Below are positions 12,181 through 22,926 of a stretch of 64,000 bases of DNA, one piece after another. A program made the translations under genes and the position numbers. The DNA is from Panopea generosa (taxonomy: Eukaryota > Mollusca > Bivalvia > Adapedonta > Hiatellidae): positions 44,536,578-44,600,577 of the forward strand of contig CM055895.1 in NCBI GenBank assembly GCA_029582155.1. Direction: 5' to 3'. Under the pieces are notes generated by a model that worked only from the letters and a program-made list of their open reading frames with translations, searched no databases and was not told the origin of the DNA. The first letter of the stretch is position 1. Each line of letters opens with the position of its first letter.

Positions 12181-12973
12181 AAACACGAAACTCAAGTATA
12201 CGCATTGACTAAACAATGAGCGAGGGATAGCAGTAACGGCTAAGCGAATGTCTGGATATAAAACATAATAACCCGTATACGTTCCTTTCAAAATATGACG
12301 AGAAAAAGGTCATTCGGTGCATATAATGATTTACATTTATTCATATTCCTCTTATTCTTTTTAGCAGTCTTTTTTTAGCAGTCATATTTCACTGGGGTCA
12401 ATGTGCAGCAAATATTGTAAGTACTGTAGAATACCGAATTTACATCAAAGATCAACTACTGTAACACTTAACACTTGCCCTCTGAATGAAGTAAACTACA
12501 TCTTCCTTTCGAAAGTTCAACGGTTTTTTTTTTCAATTTTTCAATTGCCGGATTAAAATCAAGCATGCATCACGTCTACAAATCAATACATGCCCAAAAA
12601 TAGTGTTATCACCAACACATGGAAGAAACTTAAGACACAACTTATGCCAGGGTATTTATCAATACGCAGTCCAATTCCCACATTCATAATATCCTCCGAT
12701 TTATCTACCACCGGTGGGGTTTTTAGTTCGATCTCAGCTCTATCCAGGCACTCATTATATGTCCCAAATCTGCATTAATATTTTCAAACTCATGGCTGAG
12801 TCAAGTGATTCCGATACTGGATGTACGAATTTGAGTTGAGCATGAACAAATGTATAACTTCAACGCAAATCTTGAATAGATAAAGTAATTTAAACATGCT
12901 GTATAACTTCTTGTTTTTTTTTTTCTTTTTGTTTTTTTTTAGTTGTTGTTTTCTTTGGCGAGGGGGTAATGGT
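12181..12973. other. Intervening DNA, no gene recognised
   Basis: AT-rich with T-rich runs near 12,912-12,942. A 62-codon frame (12,590-12,778) is nearly unchanged in copy B but matches nothing I recognise. Confidence 0.4.
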
Positions 12974-13160
12974 GTTTAAATTTCAACACATTGCATGTTA
13001 TATATGGCATATCTAGTATTATTGGTTGAGGAAGACCTCAGAATGATTCTGAGTAGAACCACCGACCTTCAGCTAGTAATTGGGAAACTTTCTCTTATAA
13101 AGTTTTTGGAGCGAGCGGGATTCGAACCTACGACCATAGCGGTGAGAGGTAAGTGATCTT
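12974..13160 (-). repeat. tRNA-derived SINE, minus strand
   Basis: Same family: ATATATGGCATATCTAG, AGGAAGACCTCAGAATGATT, CGGGATTCGAACCTACGACC, ending at GTAAGTGATCTTG, the same truncation point as the copy at 8,416-8,712. A shared end suggests a subfamily rather than independent truncations. The duplicate is at 63,053-63,240. Confidence 0.8.
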
Positions 13161-13915
13161 GAGATCGCAATAATGACAAAGTTCTAAAATACTGTTGAAT
13201 ACAAGATTAAAAGTTTACGATATTTCCATGACATTTTATATATTTTCAACAGCTTAAACTATACCCTTTTTACCTTATTTATTTGACAATAAAATAATAT
13301 GTTTAATCTAATTAACGTTAGAGAAAATTGAAAACATTGCAAATATGAGAAATGTATTCAATGTAAGAAATGTAATAAATGGCTTTTCTTACCTTAATCT
13401 GATTGCAGTTTTGACCTGTGTCCGTGTTTATTCCAAAAACGTGTCCACTCTTTATTACAAACCCGCCGAATATGAAAATTCGTAAAGATATTGGTGTTGA
13501 ATTTGAATGCGCACGAAAAATCCGTACGAGTTCAGTTATCCGTAACTGAATAATAGCTCTAATATCTTGCAGATTTTAACGTTTAAAATGTTTTTTATTG
13601 GTTGTTACATTTACACTTGCATTACCAATCTCTAAATGTAACCAAGTGTTTTAATTTATACAAACTTGAAATTTGTTTTTTTGGAAAATTTAGAAAAAAA
13701 CGATAACGAAACTAGGACCGCATTCCACGAACTGTAATAAAATATGATGTCGCCGATACGCCCTTTGTATAGTAAACTACTGAATGTGTCCTGGATGTGC
13801 AACCATCAGGGAATGGACAGGGGTGTTTAGGAGAAATGATTTTGGCTTACAAGATAAGGATATCGACCTGGGTTAGATATTTCTCAAATACGGCCGAGAT
13901 ATAGATAATAATATT

Positions 13916-13916
<1 letters not shown>
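13161..13916. other. Intervening DNA, no gene recognised
   Basis: No frame with recognisable similarity. This is the last part of copy A before the microsatellite breakpoint. Confidence 0.4.
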
Positions 13917-13965
<49 letters not shown>

Positions 13966-14093
13966 CGTCCGCCCGGATGTCCGCCCGGACATCCGCCCGT
14001 CCGTCCGTCTGTCTGTTTATTAATTTATTGATTTGTTTATTTGTTTGTTTGTACGTTTGTTTGTTTGTTTGTTTGTTTGTTTGTTTGCTTGTT
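13917..14093 (+). repeat. Compound tetranucleotide repeat at the duplication breakpoint
   Basis: (CTGT)n passes into (CCGT)n, CGCCCGGATGTCCGCCCGGA-type units, back to (CTGT)n and then (TTGT)n. It contains the inverted pair GATGTCC/GGACATC. Homology between copies A and B ends at its first unit. Frames through it on both strands are repeat translations. Confidence 0.95.
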
Positions 14094-14340
14094 ATATTCA
14101 CAAATAATTATCTCTATATATATATATATCATGCATTGTGAATGAGCATCTGAAAAGATCCCAGAAATCGTAAATTCCGTTGTTGTGAATTTAATTATCT
14201 CCCTTTTAACTTTTAACTATATACACTACAAATGCGCGCGACCACGCGACCATAACCCATATGACGGTGGTATCCAATAAATTTGTTGTTTTTAAAAAAA
14301 CGGTAAAAGCACATATTAGCAACAAGTAGTTGTGACCTAC

Positions 14341-14394
14341 ATAACACAGAGGTAGCGTTTACAGGAATGAGTGTTAACGCTACCTCTGTGTTAT
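14341..14394. other. Perfect 19-bp hairpin, 16-nt loop
   Basis: ATAACACAGAGGTAGCGTT (14,341-14,359) and its exact reverse complement (14,376-14,394) are separated by 16 nt. It lies just outside the duplicated block and 62 nt before a hammerhead-like motif. It could be a foldback remnant or a structured RNA element. Confidence 0.9.
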
Positions 14395-14455
14395 TCAATA
14401 GAAAATTCTTGTGTTTATTCTTGTGTTGTTGTTTTGTTGTTGTTTTTTTATTATT

Positions 14456-14496
14456 GTCCTCTGATGAAGGCGTAAAGCCGAAAGTTAGCTAAGGGC
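14456..14496 (+). ncRNA. Hammerhead-ribozyme-like motif
   Basis: The core CTGATGA is at 14,461-14,467. Stem II is GGC/GCC (14,469-14,471 with 14,477-14,479) around a GTAAA loop, followed by GAAA (14,480-14,483). A two-pair stem III (A83-T90, G84-C89, last two digits) leads to a UA cleavage dinucleotide (14,490-14,491). Stem I pairs GTCCT (14,456-14,460) with AGGGC (14,492-14,496), one pair being T·G. Hammerheads of this compact, short-stem-III type are known from Penelope-like retroelements and other repeats of animals. Odd points: an extra A between CTGATGA and stem II, a three-pair stem II and a very short stem III, so activity is uncertain. Confidence 0.45.
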
Positions 14497-14509
14497 ATCG
14501 CGTTATAAG

Positions 14510-15010
14510 TTTTAGCACAGTAAGGTTACTTCAGGTTACTGCAGCAAATCTACAAAATCACTTAAGAAATTTAGAAAAACACATGTCTCTATTTCTGGTT
14601 ACTTGGTTACCCTTCTTTGTCTTTGGTAACTGAAGGTTACTTCAGGTTACTGCAGCAAATCTACAAAGTAATATATAAGACATATTGAAAAAATAAAAGT
14701 CTCTATTATGATAACTTGGTTACCCTTCTTTGTCTTTGGTAATTGAAGGTAACTTAAGGTTACTACTGCAAATCTACAAAATCATATATAAGAAATATTG
14801 AAAAAAACATGTCTCTATTTCTGGTTACTTGGTTACCTTTCTTTGTCTTTGGTAACTGATGGTTACTCCAGGTAACTACTGTAAATCTACAAAATCATTT
14901 AAGAACAATTGAGAAAAAAACATGTTTCTATTTCTGGTTACTTGGTTACCATTCTTTGTCTTTAGTAATTGAATTTACTTCAGGTTACAGCAGCAAATCT
15001 TCAAAATAAC
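14510..15010 (+). repeat. ~112-bp tandem array, ~4.4 units
   Basis: Units beginning at GGTTACTTCAGGTTACT start at 14,524, 14,635, 14,748 and 14,861, with a degenerate fifth near 14,972 (periods 111, 113, 113 and ~112). Each unit contains GCAAATCTACAAA, TGTCTCTATTTCTGGTTACT and CTTTGTCTTTGGTAA. It begins 14 nt after the hammerhead-like motif. Confidence 0.92.
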
Positions 15011-15711
15011 TTATGAAAATAAAAGCATGACTGCACACATGTACCTTCCCATTTACTTAAATTCCTGTATTGGCAGCTGAAGTATCCAAAATACAGCCAA
15101 ACCTGTCTAGGCCACCACCTTTTTTAAGAACTAACCCGTCATAAATAACCATATTTTCTATTTTTTATTTCTATGTTTTAGAGTAAATTAATCTGTATTA
15201 AGCAACAACCTCACATGGTCATTCTTGCCCCTTCCCTTGAATGGCTGCTTATCACAGGTTTGAATAAATGAAATCTACAGTCTGAACATAAGTTAATACT
15301 AAATAGGAACGAACAGAATAGACAAAAAATAGCCCCAGCTGGGATTCGAATCCAAAACTAATCACTTTGTATGTTAATCACTCTACCTTTATAAGGTACC
15401 TTCAGCAGCGTTTTAACATTGTTAACTGCAGGCCATGGAAAATGTATATAAAATATATTTTTGAATGGATCGCAGTCAGAAAGAGTAAGCACTAAAGACC
15501 ATGATGCCTCATAAACTTAAATTATAAAAAGAAAATTGTGAAAATGTGAGCAGCACATGTTTCATCCACAGGACATGCTCTTAAATTAAAGGTATTAAGT
15601 TTTTAAGGAAAATTCATGGTAATTTGCCGTTATTTTAGCTGCAGTATATTTTTTATCTTTTATTCAAAAAAGATAAACTCCATTTTGGTCCAGCTAACAA
15701 ACGCATGTTTG
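15011..15711. other. Intergenic, one tRNA-like trace
   Basis: On the minus strand, 15,320-15,395 contains GGATTCGAATCCCAGCTGGG, a B-box-like tRNA arm, suggesting a SINE head remnant. No coding sequence recognised. Confidence 0.45.
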
Positions 15712-15918
15712 TACAGGTCTCGCTACACAGTTGAATTTTGTTGTTTGTTCTATATAAAATAAGGTCTAGGATTTCCATGGTAAAAAAAGAATTCCACAGA
15801 AAATTTTTATTCAAGTTTGTTTTTCATAGCAGGAATGAAAACCCGCATAAAAATGCACATAACTGGTAAGGTTAACCACATTGTTTTTTTTAAAGAATGT
15901 GCAGTGACCCCCTGAGAT
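15712..15918 (+). repeat. Diverged dispersed repeat (inverted partner at 22712-22912)
   Basis: Shares GGTCTCGCTACACAGTTGAA, ATATAAAATAAGGTCTAGGA, TTTTTCATAGCAGGAATG, CATAAAAATGCACAT and GTGCAGTGACCCCCT, in order and with substitutions, with the reverse complement of 22,712-22,912. An old multi-copy repeat of unknown class. Confidence 0.8.
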
Positions 15919-16626
15919 TATTTCAAAACACTATAACATAGGCATTGTTTTAAGCGTAAAAACGTATATAGTTTATATCAGTGAAATTATCGAGGGTATC
16001 TTTGACACGCTCTCATTTTCTGTTCTAAAAGTTGATGTCATCATTGTTTTATTTATTGATTTCAATTTTGTTGAAATTATTGATTATATTCCCCCAAGTG
16101 TTATTAACAAGTACAAAGTAGATTTGTTTTTAAATTTTGATGATACTTAGTATCTGTCTTGGGGTAACATGCTTATTTCAACTTACATTCTACTTCAAAT
16201 TTCCTTTTATTTTTAAATCAGCCAAATAGTGTTTAATAGTATATATGCTTGGTTTGATTATATTCTATTCACTGTTATGCAAGTCCTTACACCATCCTTC
16301 TCTGATTCATAAGAAACACTTTAAATACACATGAACAACTCTGAAAAATTGTATTGAGATTTTATCTCAAATGTATCTTGGAACGTATTGTATCAATTGA
16401 GCTATATAACATGATGTTCATGATTTATTATTTTAACTATTTATTCATCTAATCCAGATACCATAAGCTTTCAGCGTAATTATGCCTATACTATCATCTT
16501 CATAGTGGTACTATGTCTAATGCTGCTTTCTTCCCCAGCAACAGAAAGCCTCATAGTTATTATTTTCCTTCTTCTTTTCCCATTCTCTTTTGCAGATGTT
16601 GATGGCGAGTCTGGCTTGTTCCATAT
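15919..16626. other. Intergenic upstream of the LINE
   Basis: AT-rich with no recognisable gene. The 5' end of the LINE may extend into the last ~150 bp, but I see no diagnostic sequence. Confidence 0.4.
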
Positions 16627-19600
16627 TTGTTGAAAGTCTGTCCTGTATTCCGTGATAAGTGCGCTGACATACATGTGCAGGTGTGCTATGCCAATTTAGG
16701 ATTTGTTCATGATTTCACTAAGTTGAATAACGTAGTTTATAATTGTATTAATTGTAATGACTCCTATATTGGCGTGTCACAATACCGCTGTAGTTTCATT
16801 TTACTTTTGACTCAGTATTTGCTTGTAAGTGTTTCAACATTGGATAGTTACAGACACATATCATCGTCCACATATTTTTCTCTCTTATCATCTGGCGACA
16901 TTAACCCAAACCAAGGTCCAGACCCAGATATCTCATCTGCGTTTCCGAACATGCCTCAGCATAATGACACACATGAAATGCCAACTCTGTCGTAACATTT
17001 TTCATTTGTGCACTACAACGTCCAAAGTATTCAAAACAAAATTGACGTTTTACAATCAGAACTATTCGAATTTGATGTTTTAGCTTTTACAGAAACATGA
17101 TTACATGATTCGATACCCAACGATAATCTTCAGATTCCTTCATATCATACTCCTATTCGTAAAGATCGAGTTAGTGATAATCACGGTGGTATCATAGTAT
17201 ATGTAAAGGATAATATCCACTTCAAACGAAGACTAGATTTATAAGTAAATTAGCTAGAGTGTATTTGGCTCGAAATCAGTCTTGATAATAACAAATGTAT
17301 ACTTTTTGGCGTCTTTTATAGGCCCTCAAATTCTGACAATACATACAATAATCTAGTTGAAAACTCTGTTGCGATGGCAAGGGATAGCAGAATTAAGGAC
17401 ATCATTATTACTGGTGACTTTAATTACAATACTAAATCCAGGACGTCTTTGAATAAAGTAGTTTCAATATGTCAACAATTTAGCCTAATACAACTAATTG
17501 GTGAACCTACACATTATACTGAACACAGCTCTTCTATCATTGACCTTATTTTTGTATCTTCTGAAGATAACATTATTATTTCTGGCGTGTCCGACCCTTT
17601 CTTGGATCAGCAACACAGATACCATTGCCCTATCTTCGGTATCATTAAATTAAAAAAAAATCATTCAAACATAAAATCTTTAAATATGATCAAGCAGATT
17701 TCAATAAACTACGAACTAGTTTACGCTTGACTGAATGAAATAATCTTTATGGCGAAGATATAAATGTATATGCATCTAACTTTACACATAGACTAAACGA
17801 AACTGTTTCTACGTGCATTCCAAACAAGATAATAACTATAAATTCAAATGACATTCCATGGATTAACTGTGCAATTAAAAGTAAAATCAAAAAAAGAAAA
17901 CGTGCTTACAAAAAAGCTAAAACTACTGACAACGTACAACATTGGAAAACATTCAAAGACCTCAGAAATGAGGTCGTTTTCTTCTTAAGAGAATCTAAAA
18001 ATAAATACTTCGAAAACATGGCCGACAAACTTAAACATAACAGAACCAAATTAAACCAAAAGGACTGGTGGAAAACACTTAAAGCATTCATCTCTGATAA
18101 AAATAGTCAAACAATACCCCCATTGCTCAATCCCACTACAAATGAATTAGCTGGTAGTGATATCGACAATGCAACATCTTAAATAACTATTTTTTAGAAC
18201 AAACAATCATTGACGATACAAATAAGGAATAACCTCTTCCCAAAATTCCCGATCAAGTATTAAACAACATTACTCTTTCACCATATGAAATTGAAGATGT
18301 TCTCAAATCACTACCTGTTGATAAAGCGTCTGGACCTGATGGAATCAGTAACCGCGTTCTTTGCGAAGCAGCTTCTGAACTTTCTGAACCTCTCTGTCAT
18401 CCCTTTAATACATCTCTCAACCAAAAAAATAGTTCCTAACTGCTGGAAAGAGGCGTATGTCACAGCTATATATAAAAAAGGGGAGAAATCCCTCCCAAGT
18501 AATACCGATATCACTGTTAAATACTGTGGAAAAAGTATTTGAACGTCTTGTATTCAAATATGTCTTCAACCATCTCATTAACATAAACTTTTTTTCTCCA
18601 ACCCAATCAGGATTTATTCCTGGTGACTCAACAGTCAATCAGCTATCATATCTCTACAATACTTTTTGTAAAGCTCTTGACGATGGACTTGAAGTAAGAG
18701 CAGATTTCTTTGATATCAGCAAAGCATTCGATAAAGTTTGGCATCGAGGTCTTCCCGTTAAATTACAAAACGCTGGCATAACAGGCAATCTTCACTCTTG
18801 GTTCATTAATTACCTGTCTAACAGAAAGCAACAAGTTGTTTTGCCAGGCATTTAATCTAATCATGTTTCTGTACAATCAGGTGTTCCTCAAGGCTCTATC
18901 TTGGGTCCTTTATTATTTGTAATTTTTATTAATGATATTGTCGACGAAATTGGGAGCAATATACGCCTTTTTGCAGATGACAATAGCTTAGACGTTATAT
19001 ATGAACAACAGACAAAACAGCTGCCATCCTAAATAAAGAATAGAAAAGATCTCTTCTTGGGCCAGAAGATGGCTGGTTACGTTCAATCCATCTAAATTTG
19101 AATCGGTTCTCTTTTCCTTTAAACACAACAGCCAACTACACCCTCCTTTAACATGTCAAACGAGATAATTGAAGAAGTCAAAACACATAAGCATCTGAGC
19201 ATTTACCTTACAAATGACTGTACATGGCACGAACACTTTAATTACATTGCTGCAAAGGCCTGGAAATGAATTAATATTATGTGTCGCCTCAAATACAACT
19301 TAGACCGTAAATCTCTTGAGGTTATCTACCAATCATTTATCCGACCCGTCCTGGAATATGCTGATACTGTCTGGAGTAATTGTACAAAGTACGAAAAACA
19401 ACAACTTGATAAAGTTCAGAACAAAGCAGCACGTATCGTCTGTGGTGCAACAAAATTAGTTGTTATCCAACTATACAACGAATTTGTTGGGAATCTCTCG
19501 AAACGAGAAGACCAAAGCACAATCTCACGCAATTCTACAAAGCTAGTAGCAACGTCTCGCCTGAGTACCTTTCAACTTTAATTCCTGCATCTGTTGCTGA

Positions 19601-19990
19601 CACCTCTTATTACAACTTAAGAAACTCTGAAAATCTCCAAACAGTCCGCTCACGAACTTTCAACTCGTTTCTTCCTTCGGCCATACGTGAATGGAACGAC
19701 CTTCAATCGAACATACGGAGTGCCTCTGGTGCATTTAAATATCTCCTAAACAAGGATAAAAAGAAAGTCCAACAGTACTTCTATAATGGTTCTAGAAAGG
19801 AGCAAATTCTTCATTGTAAGCTAAGAACTAACTGCAGTAGCTTGAATTACTATCTCTTTCAGAAAGGAATGGTTGAATCGTCTCTTTGCATATGCGGTGA
19901 AATAGAAACTACGTATCACTTTTTTTTTCAAGTGTACTTGCTACTCCAACTTGAGAAGCACAATGGATTGCCCTCGGTATGGCTCGTCAG
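16627..19990 (+). pseudogene. Decayed non-LTR retrotransposon (CR1/L2-like), endonuclease + RT
   Basis: An APE-type LINE that would copy itself by target-primed reverse transcription. In order: a hydrophobic N-terminal stretch ending in a 2A-like motif (16,897-16,920); endonuclease blocks (AFTET then a stop where Trp is expected at 17,096; GGIIVYVKD; GVFYRPS; IITGDFN at ~17,400; DLIFVS; RYHCPIF); a basic linker (17,860-18,170); the RT entry block ASGPDGISNRVL (~18,327); FDISKAFDKVWHRGL (~18,709); GVPQGSILGPLLF (~18,880); the catalytic FADD (~18,971); a C-terminal region with IRPVLEYADTVW (~19,340); and a Cys-bearing CICG segment (~19,890). Stops at 16,993, 17,096, 17,242, 17,728 and 18,853 plus several frameshifts abolish the reading frame. 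The 3' end runs into a (TC)n tract. Clade assignment is by motif only. Confidence 0.88.
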
Positions 19991-20021
19991 ACTTCCCTTT
20001 GACATCAGCAGTAAAAGTCCG

Positions 20022-20025
<4 letters not shown>

Positions 20026-20088
<63 letters not shown>
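20026..20088 (+). repeat. (TC)n microsatellite, 63 nt
   Basis: A pure TC/CT run immediately 3' of the recognisable LINE sequence. Polypyrimidine runs like this can form triplex DNA. The Ser-Leu and Arg-Glu frames through it are artefacts. Confidence 0.97.
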
Positions 20089-20093
<5 letters not shown>

Positions 20094-21419
20094 TTAGAAT
20101 TAATATAATAAATATAAACTTTTGTTCTACTATATTTTTTCTACACAATTTATTAACGTGAATTAGGTACTGAAACATTACTAATAACAGTAAACGTTTA
20201 TCTGCCACCATTGTATCTGTTTAAGCATGGAGTGGATTTACGTAAGCATTCTTTCAATCCAGTCCATTTTTTATCTGTGTATCATTCTTACAGCTTATAA
20301 AATATTACATGTTATTGTATTGCAACATATAAATATTGAAATAAAATATGTTTAAACTTACTTTATTTTCCGAAAATGTACAGCGGTCTATTTTTATATT
20401 TTTGAAATAATTTTGACTGTGATAATTGACACGGTAATAAGTTTGTTTTGATTACGATTACTGGGATAGCATCATGCGCGCTACCGTGGCTTACCGTTAT
20501 GGCTTCGCACGGTTAGATGTTGGGGAGAGGGTGTCGTAAATCATGTCAGTTTACCGTTCGGCAGTTTACCAAAGTCGTGATTTATGTCCTGGGTTATATT
20601 GACTAATCAAATGCACGCGCCAATATGCGACAATACTGATTTGTGTTCACAGCTGACACCTATGACCGGAATTTTTATACCATCAAGGGGGGGGGGGGGG
20701 GGGGAGGGCAATAAAACCATTAGGCGTCGCAGATGCGCATAATGTCTGCTGGTCATTATAATAAGGTAATTATTTTTTTAATTATCTGTTAGTCTGTGAA
20801 AGATCCCGTTCTAATTAATTTATAAATATTTTATGCATTACCGATTTAGATAATTTTTTAATTAATATCCGATTCTAACTTTGATTTTTCTGATCTGATC
20901 TGATGACAGAAGCAATTTATTTACATACATGTAGATCTACCTGTAAAAATAATAGCATGTGGATATAAAACAGACTATTTCAGACCTTCGAAGTACTCCT
21001 GCATATATACATACTTTTCAAACAGAATGCTTTTCTGTAATCATCTTTCGGTATACTAATGATACAGAAAAAAATGATAATCCGACCTCCTGACGTGACT
21101 CGAACCTGCGACCCTGCACTGTTTGATGACAGAATTGATCCAAAAGTCACATGATGCTAGGTCAGTGCTGTACAGAGGGTGTGACAAAGTTTGTCTTCCT
21201 AGCCAAGTTATCATTAACCGTCACAAAATTGTGGGCAAGTGAGTTATCGTACAAGTGATGAGTAGCCGCAGGGAGGACGAATGGTGCATAAAACCTTTTA
21301 GTAACAGTACATACGCTGTGTGTTCAGGTACTGATACCCGTGCCACCCTTCCGTCTGTATCTAAAAATAAGGCATAAATTACACGTTTCACAATCTTAGT
21401 TTTCTTTGCTATTTGAGAC
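20089..21419. other. Intergenic with an 18-G run and a tRNA-like trace
   Basis: A run of 18 G lies at 20,687-20,704, followed by AGGG. A minus-strand tRNA-like trace (GACTCGAACCTGCGACCC) lies near 21,097. No gene recognised. Confidence 0.5.
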
Positions 21420-21962
21420 CATTCCCCATCACATATCCAGACTTTATTTTTTTTCTTTCCTTTTGGTTAAAAAACGATACCCATCTTTATTACCAGTACA
21501 CATCTTGTGCCGCAACCTGGGGTCACAACCATCATACCTATTTGAAGGTTCATGGGCCGTTCTAATCCGCACCATCTCTTACTCCGAAGTCAAAAGCAAT
21601 GGTATGCATCTGCCGCAAGCCTTCCTTTTATTCAGTTTCTATTTTAATACAAAACCCACCGCCGGTAAATTTAAGCCAAGTATTTGGGAAATACCATCCT
21701 CAGTGTATCTTGCGTCTATCGTGATTGCTTCATGCACAGCTACAACGTCTTTCTCACTAAACGCTGACCGTGGCAGTACCGCCCTGGGGTCATCTTTTAA
21801 ACAGTCTCTATCATTTCTAAAACATTGCGACCATTTTGCAACTGCATGATACTGAAGAGCACTATCCCCATAAACATTGTCCAAATCTGCTTTAACTTTT
21901 ACAGGCGAACTATCTGATAAGGCCTGTATTTTTATTTACACCCGTTGTTCTTCTATGGCCAG
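21420..21962 (-). pseudogene. Mariner-family transposase, N-terminal fragment
   Basis: Read from 21,962 downward, the frame begins with a mariner-like EEQR segment. It continues through an HTH_48-type DNA-binding domain (VYGDSALQYHAVAKWSQCF; DRDCLKDDPRA; SEKDVVAVHEAI; ISQILGL) and then KLNKRKACGRCIPLLLTSE, the counterpart of the linker before the catalytic domain. It reaches TGNKDGYRFL, where active relatives have TGDE. The first catalytic Asp is therefore Asn, and the rest of the DDE/D domain is absent. In-frame stops lie at about 21,936, in the middle (~21,637) and near 21,588. No terminal inverted repeats found. A cut-and-paste transposon fossil; the longer plus-strand frame over it is antisense. 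Confidence 0.82.
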
Positions 21963-22711
21963 TTTGACCTGATTCATCCAAATTAAAAACGGTAACGAAA
22001 ACCTGGATGAGAAAAAAACAATAAAATAGCTTAACTGTTACGATTTGTACGGGCAGATTCGTTATCACTGAATTTGAAACTGAACGACCTTTCTATACAT
22101 ATGCAAATTATAATTATTGAATGGACTGTTCAAACGTCCCTCGTAATATCCTTTATACATATCTGGACAAATTTAACATCGCTATCTGCCAAACTTTGTT
22201 TAACTTTATTGTGAACCATATAAACATTACCAACTCATTGAAACCAAACATGATGATTAAACCCTAAGATTCTGATATTGATTGAACAGATAAAATCCAA
22301 CATTTCATTTGGATACTTTCCTATGTCTGCAAGCATCATGTTATGTTTGTATTCGCCGTAATTAAATTCATCACATTGTAACATATTAAATCAATAATGA
22401 ACAATACATCAATACTAAAGAAGCTTGAGCATAGTGACCAATAGTAAGATGCTTTAATTCATTTTAACATAACTTTTAATCTTTTTAGACATTTAGGTCT
22501 AACTATAAAGTTATGCCCATTTTTGCCACGATTCTTGCACTTAAAAAAAAAGTACTATGTAATTTGGTTTGAAATGTTCTCAAAATGGTTAATAGGAGCT
22601 GTGATTTCTTGCTGCTGGTATGGCATATACTACAAGATATCACTTGTGTTAAACGTGTTACTTATATAAGATTTTAACAGATTATGTATTTATGAGCATT
22701 TTTAAAAAAAA
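21963..22711. other. Intergenic, nothing recognised
   Basis: AT-rich, no coding or repeat signature seen. Confidence 0.4.
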
Positions 22712-22912
22712 TCGTAGGGTGTCACTGCACTGTCTTTCAAAAAGAACCAAGCTGGTCAACCTACTAGTTAATGTGTATTTTTATGAGTGCATACATTCCC
22801 GCTATGAAAAATAAGACTTTAAAATATTCTTTGTGGAAATTGTTTAACCGTGGAAATCCTAGACCTTATTTTATATAAAACACAGAACAAAATTCAACTG
22901 TGTAGTGAGACC
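22712..22912 (-). repeat. Diverged dispersed repeat (inverted partner of 15712-15918)
   Basis: On the minus strand it carries GTCTCACTACACAGTTGAAT, ATAAAATAAGGTCTAGGATT, TTTTTCATAGCGGGAATG and GTGCAGTGACACCCT, in the same order as the plus-strand copy at 15,712. Confidence 0.8.
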
Positions 22913-22926
22913 TTTTATAGCGATTG

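Larger units (their letters stand above)
1..13918. repeat. Segmental duplication, copy A (pairs with 50008-63994)
   Basis: The block matches 50,008-63,994 base for base over long stretches, in the same orientation and order, including every array, SINE and microsatellite inside it. In the first ~690 bp I counted 7 substitutions and 2 one-base indels. The offset drifts from 50,007 to about 50,080 through small indels, a replacement near 8,279-8,310 and an insertion present only in copy B. The left end is the window edge, so the block probably starts further upstream. The right end is the first unit of a (CTGT)n tract. It could be a recent segmental duplication, or two haplotypes placed in tandem by the assembler. 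Confidence 0.95.

Noticed and set aside
13847..14141. Frames of repeated Gln-Thr-Asn-Lys and Cys-Leu-Phe-Val on opposite strands
   Set aside because: Translations of the (CTGT)n/(TTGT)n tract.
20005..20211. Arg-Glu repeat frame on the minus strand
   Set aside because: Translation of the (TC)n microsatellite.
21406..21849. 147-codon plus-strand frame
   Set aside because: It is antisense to the mariner transposase remnant, which has clear family motifs on the minus strand.
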